A DNA stretch of 64,000 nucleotides from Prorocentrum cordatum (GCA_963575745.1 CAUYUJ010014562.1:281417-345416), one strand, 5' to 3'; numbered from the stretch's first letter, positions 41,125-52,299 are shown. The notes: generated by a model not told the origin, from the letters alone. A program made the numbers and translations.

Positions 41125-42318
41125 GGGGCGGTCGCCGACTGTCGAGTTCTACCAGATGCTCGGCAGGAAGCGGCCCTCTTACGATGGCCATGAGGTCTCG
41201 ATGCTGGGGGAGGTCAGACTGCAGGAGCTCCTCCCCGGCTTGCTGCCACGCGGCGAGACCGCCTCAATGGGCCCTCTTCCGCCCGAGGAGGTCGTTCACG
41301 CGCTGCCCCGCCCTGAGATGGCGCGCAATGTGGACGGCGGCCAGCGCGGGCCCCCAGTGGAGGCCCCAGCCGCCGGCCAAAGTGCGCGCTGAGGAAGCTG
41401 ATTGGAACGCCATCGTCAAGGAGTTGCTGGAGCGCGGGGTCTCGGAAGAGATCCGTGCGACACCATCGCGAGGGTCGGAGGGCAATTCGTCCTGAACGGC
41501 GCCGTCGGGGTCGCGAAGAGCGGCGCGCCCCTGGCGCCAGCCACGCGTCCAGCGCCTCATCGTCAGCGGTTCCAAGCAGCCGCGTCCAGGTGCCGATCTT
41601 CGGTGACATCAAGCTCGCGCCGGTGGGCAGAGAACACCACGTCGCCGTCGTCGATGACGGGGAACTGCTCGTTTGGTCAAGTGAGGACATCCAATGATGT
41701 TCTTAAAAACAGAAAATGCCAGCATGCTGGCGGCCTTGGATGGCGCTCTCGCGGCCCACTGCCCCGACGGCCTTCGGCAGGCCTGGCCACAGGGTCCCCG
41801 GTCTGGGTGTCGGCGTCGCGCAACGCATCACGAGGCGCCCTGTCACGGGTTGCGTGCTGGCCAGCGCCGGCCTCGACGAGCCGATGGAGCTCCGGCGCGA
41901 TGCGCGATGCCCTGTGCAGCCCCAGCACTTGCCGCGGACGTGGTGGAAGCTCTACATCGACAACGCTGACGTCGCCGAGGTGATGCTGCTCGACGAGGCG
42001 GAGGACCTCCAAGGGACTCCCAGCGTTGAGCATGTCGCCGTTCGAGATACCCTTGCCCAGTGGGGCACCCGCCGGAACGAGGACACGACTGACGAACAGT
42101 TTTCTGGCAGCATCGTTGAGTTCAGCCGTGGATGGGCGGCGCGGGCGCGTGAGTCCTACGTTCGAGAAGCTCCTTCTGCACATCGCCCTCACATGCTGGG
42201 TGCTCTCGCGGTCCGACTGCAGGGCAATATGGCTGGCCGCAGCCCCTCGTCGGTGGTGCCTCGACTCGACTGCGGGCATCGGTGGCTGGTCTTCAACATC
42301 TTCGATCGCAGCCACTAG
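41125..42318 (+). pseudogene. Retroelement reverse transcriptase, multiply frameshifted
   Basis: Protein pieces in all three frames follow one logical order: PSYDGHEVSMLGEVRLQELL; EADWNAIVKELLERGVSEEI; then IARVGGQFVLNGAVGVAKSG (fingers); VPIFGDIKLAPVG and LLVWSSEDIQ (motif A-like, with a catalytic Asp in SSED); MPACWRPWMALSRP; and TWWKLYIDNADVAEVML, where YIDN occupies the YxDD position. A stop (TGA) and small indels lie between DIQ and MPACW at 41695-41720. The layout matches a dinoflagellate retroelement family that I know only by its RT signature (WSSEDI ... AWRPW ... LYLDN); the name of its order is uncertain. With at least four frame changes it cannot be functional. Confidence 0.55.
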
Positions 42319-42660
42319 GATATGTCGGATTGGCGAAGGCGGCAACCCATATCGCAAGCTTCGGGGGACGATCCATACTTTATCATGGATATTTTCACTT
42401 GTTTTCGCTAACCTTTTGCTTCGGAGACCTTTTGCGAAAACGTGCGCAGTCCACGACATTTTGCGGCAAGCCGACCACCGCGGGATCGATACGCGGCTGT
42501 ATTTGGGTCTGCCGTTCTGCCCGTGCGCGTGAACGCGGGTATCGATAACCGAAGCAAGTCTGTACACACACACACCACCCAAGAGAGAGAAAATCAATTA
42601 CCTCTTCGACGCCGTGATTGACGGATTGGAATGTTACCAACAATGATTTTTTATCCGCCG
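42319..42660. other. Flank of the RT pseudogene
   Basis: No domain visible; possible 3' part of the same retroelement. A (CA)n-like ACACACACACAC lies at about 42564. Confidence 0.35.
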
Positions 42661-42673
42661 CACCCGCCACAAA

Positions 42674-42720
<47 letters not shown>

Positions 42721-42970
42721 TACAACCACGACCGCGACTACGACCACCCCCCTCCTCTTTCTCCTCCGCAGGCATAGGACGAGGAGGAGCAGCGAGAGGA
42801 CGAGGAGGAAGAGGAGGAGGAGGAGGAAGAGAAGAAGGAAGAGGAATTGGGGAGGCGAAGGGAGAGGAGGAAGAGGAGGAGGCGGAGGAGGAGGAGGAAG
42901 CTCTGGAGGAGGAGGAGGAGGAGGAGGAGGAGGAGGAGCAGGAGGAGCAGGAGGAAAAGGAGGAAGGGCG
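42674..42970. repeat. (ACG)n and (GAG)n microsatellites
   Basis: 42674-42722 is ACG triplets. 42778-42970 is GAG/GGA-rich with interruptions. Confidence 0.95.
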
Positions 42971-43029
42971 ACGTTTATTTTCCGCCGAAAGAGAAAAGGG
43001 GGGAGGAGCAAAGCTAACGGCCGACCTCC

Positions 43030-43145
43030 GTTAGACGAGGAGCGAGGAGGGTCCAGGAGCGTAGGTCGAGGATCGAGGTCGAGGAGCGTCGAGGATCGAG
43101 GAGCGTCGAGGATCGAGGAGCGCGGATCGAGGAGTATCGAGGACC
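43030..43145. repeat. Minisatellite of GTCGAGGATCGAGGAGC type
   Basis: A 10-20-base motif of GAGGATCGAGG/GAGCGTC elements repeats imperfectly six to seven times. Confidence 0.85.
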
Positions 43146-43289
43146 AGTGAGAGTTGGTGATGGAAGTTCCCGGGACCTGTTTGTGCCTTCTGAGGTATTG
43201 GAGACCTCCTCACTGTTAGGGCAATGCAGCGGGCCTCGGTTGCCATCACGGAGGCCATCGGTCAAAGAGGGAAGGAGTCTTAGTTTTCT

Positions 43290-43560
43290 TGCAGATCGTT
43301 TTTTGGAGCCGTCTTGGGACGCTCTTGGGGCCCGTTTTGGAGTGGGGCTCTCTCGGGCGATATTGGAGCCATCGGAAAACCATCGGGAGCGAAAAGGCAA
43401 AAAGGCAAATGCATGTTACAATTTAGCTTCTCAAAGGTATCGTGGGGAGGCGCCGTGGCAAGTTGGAGCCATTTTGTAGCGGCTTCGGGGCTTCTTGGAT
43501 ACATTCTGGAGGCCATGTTGGATGCCAGATTGGGCTATCTGGAGCCACCTTGGCTCCGAA
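43290..43560. repeat. Diverged second copy of the CTTGGGGC-type repeat block
   Basis: GCCGTCTTGGGACGCTCTTGG through AACCATCGGGAGCGAAAAGG parallels the block ending near 35810. It continues with GGGGCTTCTTGGATACATTC and similar phrases. Confidence 0.55.
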
Positions 43561-43859
43561 CGGGCCCCCGACGCCTTGAGCCCGCGCCCCCCATGAGTTC
43601 CCGACCCTTTCCCGGGGGGGAGGATTCTGTCGTCGTCCCCGATAACGTAGACAACAGTCGATTTTGACCAAGTCGACTATTTTGTTAAGATATCTTCGTC
43701 CAAGTTCACCATGACTTGACTCTACAGCGTTACCCACTCCCCCACGCCCCGTTGTTCAAGACCACTAGCACTGGTGCAAGTTTGATTGTCCCACGGCGAG
43801 CGATTTCTGCACGCGTGCCTCCAGGAGAAACGCCGGGCTTGAACAGGTCAGACCGTCCG

Positions 43860-44235
43860 ACAGGAGGAGGAGGAGGAGGAGGAGGAGGAGGAGGACCAGG
43901 AGGAGGAGGAGGAGGAGGAGGAGGACAAGGAGGAGGAGGAAGAGGAGGAGGAGGAGGTTGAGGAGGAGGAGGAGGAGGAGGAGGAGGACCAGGAGGAGGA
44001 GGAAAAGGAGGAGGAGGAGGAAGGAGGAGGAGGAGCAGGAGGAGGAAGAGGAGGAGGAGGTTGAGGAGGAGGAAGAGGAGAGTGAGGAGGAGGAGGAGGT
44101 TGAGGAGGAGGATGACCAGGAGAAGGAGGAAGAGGAGGAGGAGGTTGAGGAGGAGGTTGAGGAGGAGGAAGAGGACAAGGAGGAGGAGGAGGAGGAGGAG
44201 GAGGTTGAGGAGGAGGAGGAGGAAGAGGAGCAGGG
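43860..44235. repeat. (GAG)n/(GGA)n microsatellite
   Basis: About 375 bases, interrupted by GAGGTTGAGG and GGACCAGG variants. Long Glu- or Arg-coding frames through it are artefacts. Confidence 0.95.
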
Positions 44236-44544
44236 AAAGGAGCTCTGGTCTGGGGCAGCGACCCGCCCGCCGGCCCGCCGCGCTGGCGGCGCGGCCCACC
44301 CCCGCGCGCGCGTGCCCCAGGCAGCGGCCAGGACCTCACGCAGGCCTTCTGTCGCACCTGGGAGGCCCTCGCGCGCTCGCCTCCTCGGGGCTCCTCTCGA
44401 CGCCTCCGGCTCGATGCGATCCGACCTCGGGCGATCTTCCGCGTCTGGTTCGCTTCGGCTTCGGGTTCGGATCCCAGGCAGCGATATCGCGTCGTGGGCA
44501 GATCAGGACGCGATCGCGTCCTGATCTGCACACGCCCAAACCTT

Positions 44545-44665
44545 CAGGGTTTGGGCTATTTTCGGCCCCGGGGGGCCCTCGCCGGGCCCGCGGGACTGTC
44601 AAGAAACGACTCGGGACGAAAAAGCGGTCTTGGGGAAAGGGTCGGGACTTCCAGGGACGCCGTCC
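44545..44665 (-). mobile_element. MITE-like family A, partial copy
   Basis: GGCTATTTTCGGCCCCGGGGG, GGACTGTCAAGAAACGACTC and GGACGAAAAAGCGGTCTTGG match the complement of the family. Ends not recognisable. Confidence 0.65.
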
Positions 44666-44829
44666 TGAAAATTATCCCGGCAAAGCAACCTAACAGCGAT
44701 GTGTAGAAGCATATATGGAAGCATTCCCCTTAAGATTCAGATGAGAATCCAGTTGTAGAGTTCTGCTGTTCTCGCAGTCGCAGTCGCATTCGCGATGACA
44801 GTCGCAGTGGCAGCGGCAGTCGCAGTCAC

Positions 44830-45780
44830 AGCCTCAGCCTGCCTCGGTATCAGCCTGCCTCAGCCTCAGCCTCAGCCTGCCTCAGCCTCAGCCTCAGCCT
44901 GCTTCAGCCTCAGCCTCAGTCTGCCTTCAGCCTCAGCCTCTGTGCCTCAGCCTGCCTCAGCCTCAGCCTCAGCCTGCTTCAGCCTCAGCCTCAGCCTGCC
45001 TTCAGCCTCGGCCTCAGCCTCAGCCTGCCTCAGCCTCAGCCTGCCTCAGCGTCTGCCTCAGCCTGCCTCAGCCTCAGCCTCAGCCTCACCCTCAGCCTCA
45101 GCCTCAGCCTGCCTCAGCCTCAGCCTGCCTCAGCCTCAGCCTCAGCCTGCCTCAGCATCAGCCTGCCTCAGTCTCAGCCTCAGCCTGCCTCAGCCTCAGC
45201 CTGCTTCAGCCTCAGCCTCAGTCTGCCTTCAGCCTCAGCCTCTGTGCCTCAGCCTGCCTCAGCATCAGCCTGCATCCGCCTCAGCCTCAGCCTCAGCCTC
45301 AGCCTCAGCCTGCCTCAGCCTGCCTCAGCCTCAGCCTCAGCCTGCCTCAGCATCAGCCTGCCTCAGTCTCAGCCTCAGCCTGCCTCAGCCTCAGCCTGCT
45401 TCAGCCTCAGCCTCAGTCTGCCTTCAGCCGCAGCCTCTGTGCCTCAGCCTGCCTCAGCATCAGCCTGCATCCGCCTCAGCCTCAGCCTCAGCCTCAGCCT
45501 GCCTCAGCATCAGCCTGCCTCAGCGTCTGCCTCAGCCTGCCTCAGCCTCAGTCTGCTTTCAGCCTCAGCCTCAGCCTCAGCCTGCTTTCAGCCTCAGCCT
45601 GCCTCAGCCTCAGCCTCAGCCTCAGCCTGCCTCAGCCTCAGCCTGCCTCAGCGTCTGCCTCAGCCTGCCTTCAGCCTCGGCCTCAGCCTCAGCCTGCCTC
45701 AGCCTCATCAGCCTCAGCCTGCCTGCCTCAGCCTCAGCCTCAGCATCAGCATCACCATTCTCAGCCTCTGCATCAGCATC
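44830..45780. repeat. CAGCCT hexanucleotide array, about 0.95 kb
   Basis: Alternating CAGCCT and CTGCCT with occasional CATCAG, GTCTGC and CTTTCAG variants. Larger blocks of about 220 bp (for example CCTTCAGCCTCAGCCTCTGTG at 44929, 45231 and a variant at 45421) repeat within it, so it grew by duplicating longer pieces. Confidence 0.95.
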
Positions 45781-45783
45781 AAA

Positions 45784-46268
45784 ATGTGGCCCGGGAATGG
45801 AGTTCTGGGAACTCGAAGAGCACGAAGTGGCCTACAGTTGGCTCCGGGCATTCAAAATGTGGCCCGGGAATGGAGTTCTGGGCACTCGAAGAGCACGAAG
45901 TGGCCTACAGTTGGCTCCGGGCATTCAAAATGTGGCCCGGGAATACAGTTCTGGGCACTCGAAGAGCACAAAGTGGCCTACAGTTGGCTCCGGGCATTCA
46001 GAATGTGGCCCGGGAATGGAGTTCTGGGCACTCGAAGAGCACGAAGTGGCCTACAGCTGGCTCCGGGCATTCAGAATGTGGCCCGGGAATGGAGTTCTGG
46101 GAACTCGAAGAGCACGAAGTGGCCTACAGTTGGCTCCGGGCATTCAAAGTGTAGCCCGGGAATGGAGTTCTGGGCACTCGAAGAGCACGAAGTGGCTTAC
46201 AGGTGGCTCCGGGCATTCAGAATGTGGCCCGGGAATGGAGTTCTGGGAGGTCGAAGAGCACGAAGTGT
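45784..46268. repeat. 73-bp tandem repeat, about 6.6 copies
   Basis: The unit runs ATGTGGCCCGGGAATGGAGT, TCTGGGcACTCGAAGAGCAC, GAAGTGGCcTACAGTTGGCT, CCGGGCATTCA. Copies are 93-99% alike. Because 73 is not a multiple of three the reading frame rotates and three open frames result. Confidence 0.95.
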
Positions 46269-46289
46269 GTGACTGTTTGCGAAACACGA

Positions 46290-47478
46290 GTTCGGACACA
46301 GCTCCCCGGATGCCGCCCCGACCCCCCTGTGGAGTCATCTGCTGCTCTCTTTTGACCCCACTAGAAACCTATTAGTAAAAGCTGTTAGGTAAAAATCAGG
46401 ACGTCGCACGTCTGGGATGTGGATTCTGGCGCCGCAGTGGAGGCCATACGAGCCTACCGATTTCCGGAGATCAGATTGCTCCCGATTTGGCTTCCACTTT
46501 CCCCCGATCCGATTCATGTCGATCGCTGGTCCGACTTCTCGGACCGACTTTGGGTTTTTCTGCCATCTGCGCTGGCTCGCCCCTGGAGGAGGGTGTCTCA
46601 GACTTCCCAGGTATCCGACGGCACGATTTCCCAGCCTGTCAGGCAAGGGGCCGCGGATCTCCCACGACGTCTTCGGAGGTTCTCGGTGGCTCTCGGACGC
46701 CACCTCGCCTCGGGAGAGACGCTCCAGCAGCTGCCGCTGGCGCCGCGCAGCCAGCGCCTGGGGCTGCCCTGGAGCCGCCCCGAACGGCTGCAGGAGGCCC
46801 GAGCTCTGGCCCGGAAGACCCGCTCCCCGATCCCGCGTGTTTTACGCCGAACCGCTGCGCTCTCCCTCGGCGTCGGCCTCGGGGGCCCCTCTTCCGGCCC
46901 GAAGGGCTCACGCAAACACAGATCCTCCGGCCCCCCCCGGGGAGGGGGCCCCGGACCTCACATGGGCCGCGCAGCGACGTGCACGGTCCTCTCCTCCCTA
47001 TATACAGGATCCCCTCCGGCATCTTTTTCTGCCGCGCCGGCAGGTCATGCCGCATTAAGCCGCATCCGGCACTTTCTGCCGCGCGGCCCGGCAGTTCTGA
47101 AGTGCGCTTTCGGGGAGTGCCGCGCCCGGCATTTCGCGATGGATTGCTCGTGAACTCCTCACGCTCGTGCCACTGCAGATGTGCAAATAGAGAGGGGCGT
47201 AACGTATGCGCCTGCCCCCAGAGGCCGCCAGGGAGCCCTCGCGGTCTCCAGGGGGGGGGGGCGCTCCGGCGCCCCGCGAGGGCCCTCGAAGAGCATTTTT
47301 CGGGGGCGGAGGAAGCGCGGAGAGGCGGTCGTGGCCTCGAGCCCGTGGGCGGAGCAACAAGAGTCCGCCGCACGTCGGCGGGGGGGGAGGGGGCGGGGGG
47401 CGTCTGAGGTTCGTCCTTCGGGGGGGGGTACCCTGAGATCCTGGCGTCGCATGTTCCCACGACGCCAGGACCTTAGGT
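46290..47478. other. No recognised gene
   Basis: GC-rich, with open frames up to about 300 codons in several phases but no known motif. Short CCGC-GGCC inverted pieces occur around 47030-47110. Confidence 0.35.
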
Positions 47479-47479
47479 T

Positions 47480-47620
47480 TAAGCCGGGCCTGTCCCTCTA
47501 CGGGAGGAGTATCCAAGAATAGTCAAACAATGGTCGGGGGACGATTGTTTGGCTATGTTTGAGCACTTTTGCTGTACTTTTTGTCTGTGATCCGCCTGTA
47601 GGGGGACACGCCCGACCTAA
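47480..47620 (+). mobile_element. MITE-like family B, copy 1
   Basis: The left end reads GCCGGGCCTGTCCCTCTACG. The right end is CTGTAGGGGGACACGCCCGACC, its near-complement. TAA flanks both sides (47480-47482 and 47618-47620). The interior has AATAGTC and TCGGGGGACGATT, shared with the other copies. Non-coding. Confidence 0.8.
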
Positions 47621-48124
47621 TCTTAGGTCTCCGGGTATTCCGATCGCTGGGCGCGGCGAAGGAGCAGCGGCACGGGAGCTCAGGTTTGCCCCCCGCGCGT
47701 CCCCCCACGGCGGAGGCGCACCCCAGGCCGCTCTCGCCTGGGGCCACGTCTGCGTGCAGCCGGGCGGGAGGGGTCGAGTCGCCGGGGCGCCCACGCCACA
47801 GAGTTGCCGCGACGTCGAAGGTCTGAGAAAGGGGTTTGCGCGGGGGTTGGCGATCGACGTTCGATCCGTGTGTATGTGCTGCCCCCCACTCTGGGCGCCA
47901 GGAGGAGGAAGGGTGCGGACAAGAACTTCGGCCCCCCCCCCTTTGGCCCCACGGTGGCGTTTGGGCGTGATCAGGGGAGTGGAGAACTCGTCGATCCCCC
48001 AGAGGGGGGGGAGGAGGTCGGGCAGCAGGCCCGCTCTCGCGCGCCCCGCAGCGCTCTGGAGCGTCCGCGGCGCCCGACGCACTCCTCCGGACCTGTGGGC
48101 TCGCAGAGCTCCCCGATTCTGTTC

Positions 48125-48362
48125 TCGCCCGAGCTGGTCCTCATCCCGCACTCGTCGGAGGAGGGGGGAGGGAGGGGGGGAGGGGGGGAGGAGGGGGGGG
48201 AGGGAGGAGACGAGTCCTCCTCACCCTTTCCCTATCATTCCCTGCTTCGTCTCCTCCCTCCCTCTCCCCCTCCGCTCTTCCTCCTCCCCCCTTGATCCCG
48301 GTCAATCCCCCCTCTTTTCTCCTCCTTGCTCCTCCTCCTCCTCCTCCTCCTCCTCCTCCTGG
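48125..48362. repeat. G-rich then (TCC)n simple repeats
   Basis: A GGAGGGGGG tract (48160-48205) is followed by CTCC-rich DNA and a TCC run (48330-48360). Confidence 0.85.
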
Positions 48363-48779
48363 GACGACATACTGGCGGGCCGGGGTAGCTGGGCCACCAC
48401 GAGGGTGCGAAGTGAGTCGCGCCTCGCTGTCTGGGCGATCTCATAGCGAGGCTCCGGTCTCTCATCCTGTTCCGAGGGGGGTGGGGGCGCGCTAAAGCGC
48501 GAAGATCATCGCGCTCCTTCGCGCGAAGACAGTTGCCCCGAGGGCAGAAGCCAGGAGCATCGGCTTCTCCTCTTCAAAGCTCCTCTCTCCTCCTTCTCCT
48601 GCTTCCCCTCCTCGTCTGCCGCGGCTCTCCTCTCGCAGGAGGGGGGGGGCAGATGACGGAGGGGGAGCTAGGCAGGCGGGCGGCAGGCAGGGAGGGAGGC
48701 AGAGGCTGCGGGGTCAGAAAGGGGGGCGGGCGAGAGGTACTGCGACAAGCCGGGTTTGCTCGCGCCTCATCTGACATCC

Positions 48780-48948
48780 TACAGTCGGGTCGAGGTGTAA
48801 GATCGAGGTCCTTTCGGCGAGGGTTATTTTGTGTTTGTTGGATGTGCTCGTGCATCCTGGGGAGGGTACCCCTGGATGTCTGCGTGGTTTGGCTGGCGGA
48901 GGGTCTCACGTGTTTGAAGGATGCTTTCCAGTCCTACGTCTGACTGTA
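48780..48948 (+). mobile_element. MITE-like family D, copy 1
   Basis: Left end TACAGTCGGGTCGAGGTGTAAG; right end, reverse-complemented, TACAGTCAGACGTAGGAC. The interior AAGATCGAGGTC, TTGTTGGATGTgCtcGTGCATcCTGGGG and GTCTCAcG matches copy 2. Confidence 0.6.
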
Positions 48949-49079
48949 CCCCTCCCTCCCATCCCTTCCCATGGCATTGATGCTTCTCTATCCGAGGACG
49001 CGTAGCTGTCCTGCGACGCCCACAGAAAGACTACCTCGTGTTGTGCGCGATCGGGAAAAAAGGGAGTTGCGTGCACAAG

Positions 49080-49235
49080 AGGAGGAGGAGGAGGAGGAGG
49101 AGGAGGAGGAGGAGGAGGAGGAGGAGGAGGAGGATGGGGGAGGAGGAGGAGGAGGAGGAGGAGGAGATGGAGGAGGAGGAGGTGGTGGGCGAGCAGAAGG
49201 ATGAGCGGGAGGAAAAGGACGAGGACGAGGACGAG
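49080..49235. repeat. (GAG)n microsatellite
   Basis: About 110 bases of GAG/GGA, then degenerate GA-rich sequence. Confidence 0.9.
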
Positions 49236-49239
49236 CAAC

Positions 49240-50360
49240 AGTAGCAGGAACTAAAGCGGCTGGATCGGTAGGAAAAGGAGGACAAAGGGAAGGCGGAGGA
49301 GGGGCTTTGAGGGGGGGGGAACGGCAATGACGATGATGAAGGACCCGGATTCAGAAGAGTGGCCCGCACTGGGGCGATACGAAGAGCAACGACGGGAATT
49401 GGAGTGGAAGGAGCGGCAGGACCAGGAGGACTGCAGGGGAAGGCGGAGGACGGGAAACGAGGGGTGGACCACAGTTGAAGAAAGGTGCGGATATCCAGAA
49501 AAGTGGCCCGCGGTGGGGCGAGCGCGCCACTCTGAATGACGGGGGCAGATGTCCGATCCGAAAGAATGGGCTCACGCTGCAGCGGGACCACCACTTTCAG
49601 ACACCGGAGTGATCGGAGTGCGCACCATACAAGAAACAGCAGCTTTTGAAATCCTGTGTAAAAAAAGTACGGCACGCGCCACGAATCCCGGCGGCGCAGC
49701 GGCTACACCGACCACGGCCACGACGGCGGCAGCGACGGCGTCTGCCGCTGGCCCCCAGGGCTGAGCCAATCGCTGCTATACTGTATTGGAACAGTTCGGG
49801 GGCCATCCTTGAGCATCTCAGGGCCTCTGGGGGCGTCTGAGGTGCCCTGAGCGCGTCTTCGGGGGCATCGGGGGCCGTCTTCGTGCGTTCCCTCCCTAGA
49901 CTGACCCCCGACGTCGCGGTTTTCATTACGTGGACACCCAGAAGTCTCGACCACTCTCCGGAGGGAGAGCCCCCAGCGGCCAAAGGCAAGCAGAAAAACA
50001 GTCCAGCCCAGTGGCAGTCCACGCGGCCAGGTGCTGCCTGCACCTCGCACTCGCTTCCCCTGGTCCGCGAGACGAACTGGATGGAGAGCGGGCCAACAGT
50101 CAGAAGCCGTCCGTCGTGATCCGCTCACGCTGTGAGGGGGTCTGGGGGATCGTCTTCGGGTGCCCTGGGAGCCTGTCGGGAGGAGAAAACACGCAGACTC
50201 AAAGACTCGTCGATTCCCAGGAAAATACCGGGCAAATGTGGGAAGTGGGGGAGGGGGGGAGGCGAAAATCAAGAAGGCAATTCGAAAAATTGGGCAATCC
50301 TGGGATTTCTATGTATTTCTTTGTGTGTCCCTGGGCCCCTTCCGTCTGGTGCCCCCGGAG
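49240..50360. other. No recognised gene
   Basis: Open frames on both strands lack any known motif. A block of GGCGGC/GACGGC triplets lies near 49695-49745. Confidence 0.35.
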
Positions 50361-50361
50361 A

Positions 50362-50388
50362 CGGCGACGACGGCGACGACGACGACGC

Positions 50389-50435
<47 letters not shown>
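50362..50435. repeat. (GAC)n microsatellite
   Basis: About 70 bases of GAC/GCC triplets. Confidence 0.9.
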
Positions 50436-50436
<1 letters not shown>

Positions 50437-50687
50437 GCCGACCCCCCGCTGCGCAGGGCAGTGGCGGCCAGGCCTACCGCGTGGCCCCCGAGGGCGCGGG
50501 CTGGAGGCTCCTGCGCCTTGGGGGGGGGGGGGCCGGGGGCCCGCCGGCCGGAGGCGCCGGCAGGAGGCGCGAGGGGCAGCCGCCACGGGGGGGACCGGCA
50601 GGGACGGGCACGGCTGGGCGCGGACTCGCGGGGGGCGGTAAACCTCGGGCGATAACGAGCACGGATCAGGGGGGCGTGGATTGGCCA

Positions 50688-50847
50688 TAAGTCGGGCCTG
50701 TCCCTCTACACGGGGGATGTTCCAAAATAGTTCGAAAATAGTCGGGGGACGATTTTGCGGACTGTTTTTGACTATTCGGAGGCATTTTTTTGCTATTTTT
50801 GTATGTTTCGTCCAAAATCTGCCTGTAGGGGGACATGCCCGACCTGA
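50688..50847 (+). mobile_element. MITE-like family B, copy 2
   Basis: Left end GTCGGGCCTGTCCCTCTACA; right end TGTAGGGGGACATGCCCGACC. Flanks are TAA (left) and TGA (right), one mismatch from a duplication. The interior has AATAGTCGGGGGACGATTTT and CGTCCAAAATC, as in copy 3. Confidence 0.85.
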
Positions 50848-50852
50848 GATTA

Positions 50853-50950
50853 GCGACGGGGTCCCGTTTCCAGGGGAGATCGCGGATTCCCGCCGCCGAC
50901 CGATGCGGCGCCGGCCGCATTTCGTGGAGGGCGCCTCCCCCGATCCATGG
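50853..50950 (+). repeat. Dispersed repeat C, copy 1
   Basis: Runs from GCGACGGGGTCCCGTTTCC to CTCCCCCGATCCATGG and contains CCGCCGACCGATGCGGC-CCGGCCGCATTT. It lies between family B and family A here. Copy 2 is at 61304. Confidence 0.75.
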
Positions 50951-50957
50951 ATTTTGC

Positions 50958-51112
50958 GTCGACCCCCAGAGGCTACGACCCATTCCCCGGGACCGGTTTT
51001 TCATCCTGAGCCGTTGTTTGACGGCCCCGAGGCCCCGTAGAAGGGCCACCCGAGGCCGAAGATTGTAGAAAACCTCCCGTCGTGATTTTTTCATTTCTCG
51101 AGGGGGTCTGGG
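50958..51112 (+). mobile_element. MITE-like family A, copy lacking left end
   Basis: Forward orientation from GTCGACCCCCAGAGG through GGGACCGGTTTTTCATCC and CCTCCCGTCGTGATTTTTTC to GGGGGTCTGGG. The first about 30 bases are missing, replaced by repeat C. Confidence 0.8.
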
Positions 51113-51840
51113 AATGAGGGGGGGGAGAAAGGTGCCCTCCTCGGACCTTACAGGTTCCCTTCTGTGCCCTAAAGGGCCCCTTTTCGGCAGCCTCCGCTGC
51201 CCCGGCTCTGGCCCAGGCGGCCGTCGTAGCCTTCGGAGCCTTCGTGGCCGTCGTCCAGGTGGTCGCAGCCCAAGCGGCCGCCGTGGCCGTCGAAGCTCTG
51301 GAAGCCTTTGTCCTGGAGTCCGGAGTAGCCCAGGTGGCCATGGTAGCATTGGATGGCGGCGTAGTCTGAGAGGCCGCTTGCGCCATGGGAGGGTACCCCT
51401 ATGATCACGCACTTTTGCTCCTCGACTGGGTTTGACCTTAAGTGTTGCTGAGACATCTGTTCAACTGGCCTCATTATCGTATCTGCCGCCAGTTACGCAG
51501 CTCTTCGATATCCTTCTCCTCTTCCTTCTCTCTGGTAATGGGCGTACCTTGGCGCGTCCTCCAATAGACGCCATCATAAGGGCGGTCGTAGCGATAGCCA
51601 TGATGTCGTTGAGGTGTGGTTGTAGCCCGCCTCGGATGAGGTATCCCGTCCTCTTGCAAGCTGCAGCTGTTCGTGCCCATGCCGTCCTGGTCGTGTTTGG
51701 CCGGCGTGGTTGCCGGCATGCCTCCGCGCAGAGTTGCTGGTCGCCCTCGGGTGGACTGGGTTGTAGACGCGGTGGCTGCCCCACGCGGGGCGGAGGACGT
51801 GCCTGCGATTGCTCACCCCCTGGTGCATCAATCGCAGGCC
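51113..51840. other. No convincing gene
   Basis: On the minus strand 51169-51474 encodes a Gly/Tyr/Asp/His-rich string (GYSGLQDKGFQSFDGHGGRL) built on an irregular 15-30-base repeat. A low-complexity origin is likelier than a gene. Confidence 0.3.
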
Positions 51841-51844
51841 TAGA

Positions 51845-52045
51845 GGTTGCCACCAACACCAAGATCGGCGGTGTGCCTCCACCGAGGGAAGACGATCCCG
51901 ATCTCGGTGATGGTGGTAATATTCTGGCTTCCAAGGCGACCGAAATATTACCACCAACACCGAAATCTGGGATCATCTCCCCCCTGTGGAGGCATACCCC
52001 CCTGTGTTGGTGTTGGTGTCAATTTCCAAGCCTCCAAGTCAAGGT
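51845..52045. repeat. Long imperfect hairpin, arms about 80-95 bp
   Basis: The left arm has GTTGCCACCAACACCAAGATC, GTGTGCCTCCACCGAGGG, GACGATCCCGATCTCGGTG and GGTGGTAATATT. The right arm reverse-complemented has TTGACACCAACACC, TATGCCTCCACAGGGG, GATGATCCCAGATTTCGGTG and GGTGGTAATATT. The loop is about 15-20 bases near 51937. Non-coding. MITE, foldback or small-RNA precursor are all possible. Confidence 0.7.
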
Positions 52046-52299
52046 GTGCAGGGTGAAGCGCACGCCGCCCGCCGCCGACGGCGCGGCCGCGCGCCGAGGC
52101 CGCCCCCCCCCCCCCCCCGAGGGCGGCCGCGCGGGCGGGGCGCGGCGCCCGGTGGCGAGTGCGGGCGGTGGAGTTCCCGCTAGCGGGGATTCCTCCGGCT
52201 CCTGCTCCCGCCCCTCGTCGCGTCTCGTCGCCAGGCCGTCGGCTGCCTGCCACACTGCCCCCCCTTGGCCCCACCAGCACAAAACTCCTCCTCCACCTC

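Noticed and set aside
44795-46375. 526-codon frame of Ser/Ala/Pro/Leu repeats followed by a Trp-rich repeat
   Set aside because: Consists of the CAGCCT array plus the 73-bp satellite; no stop codons by composition.
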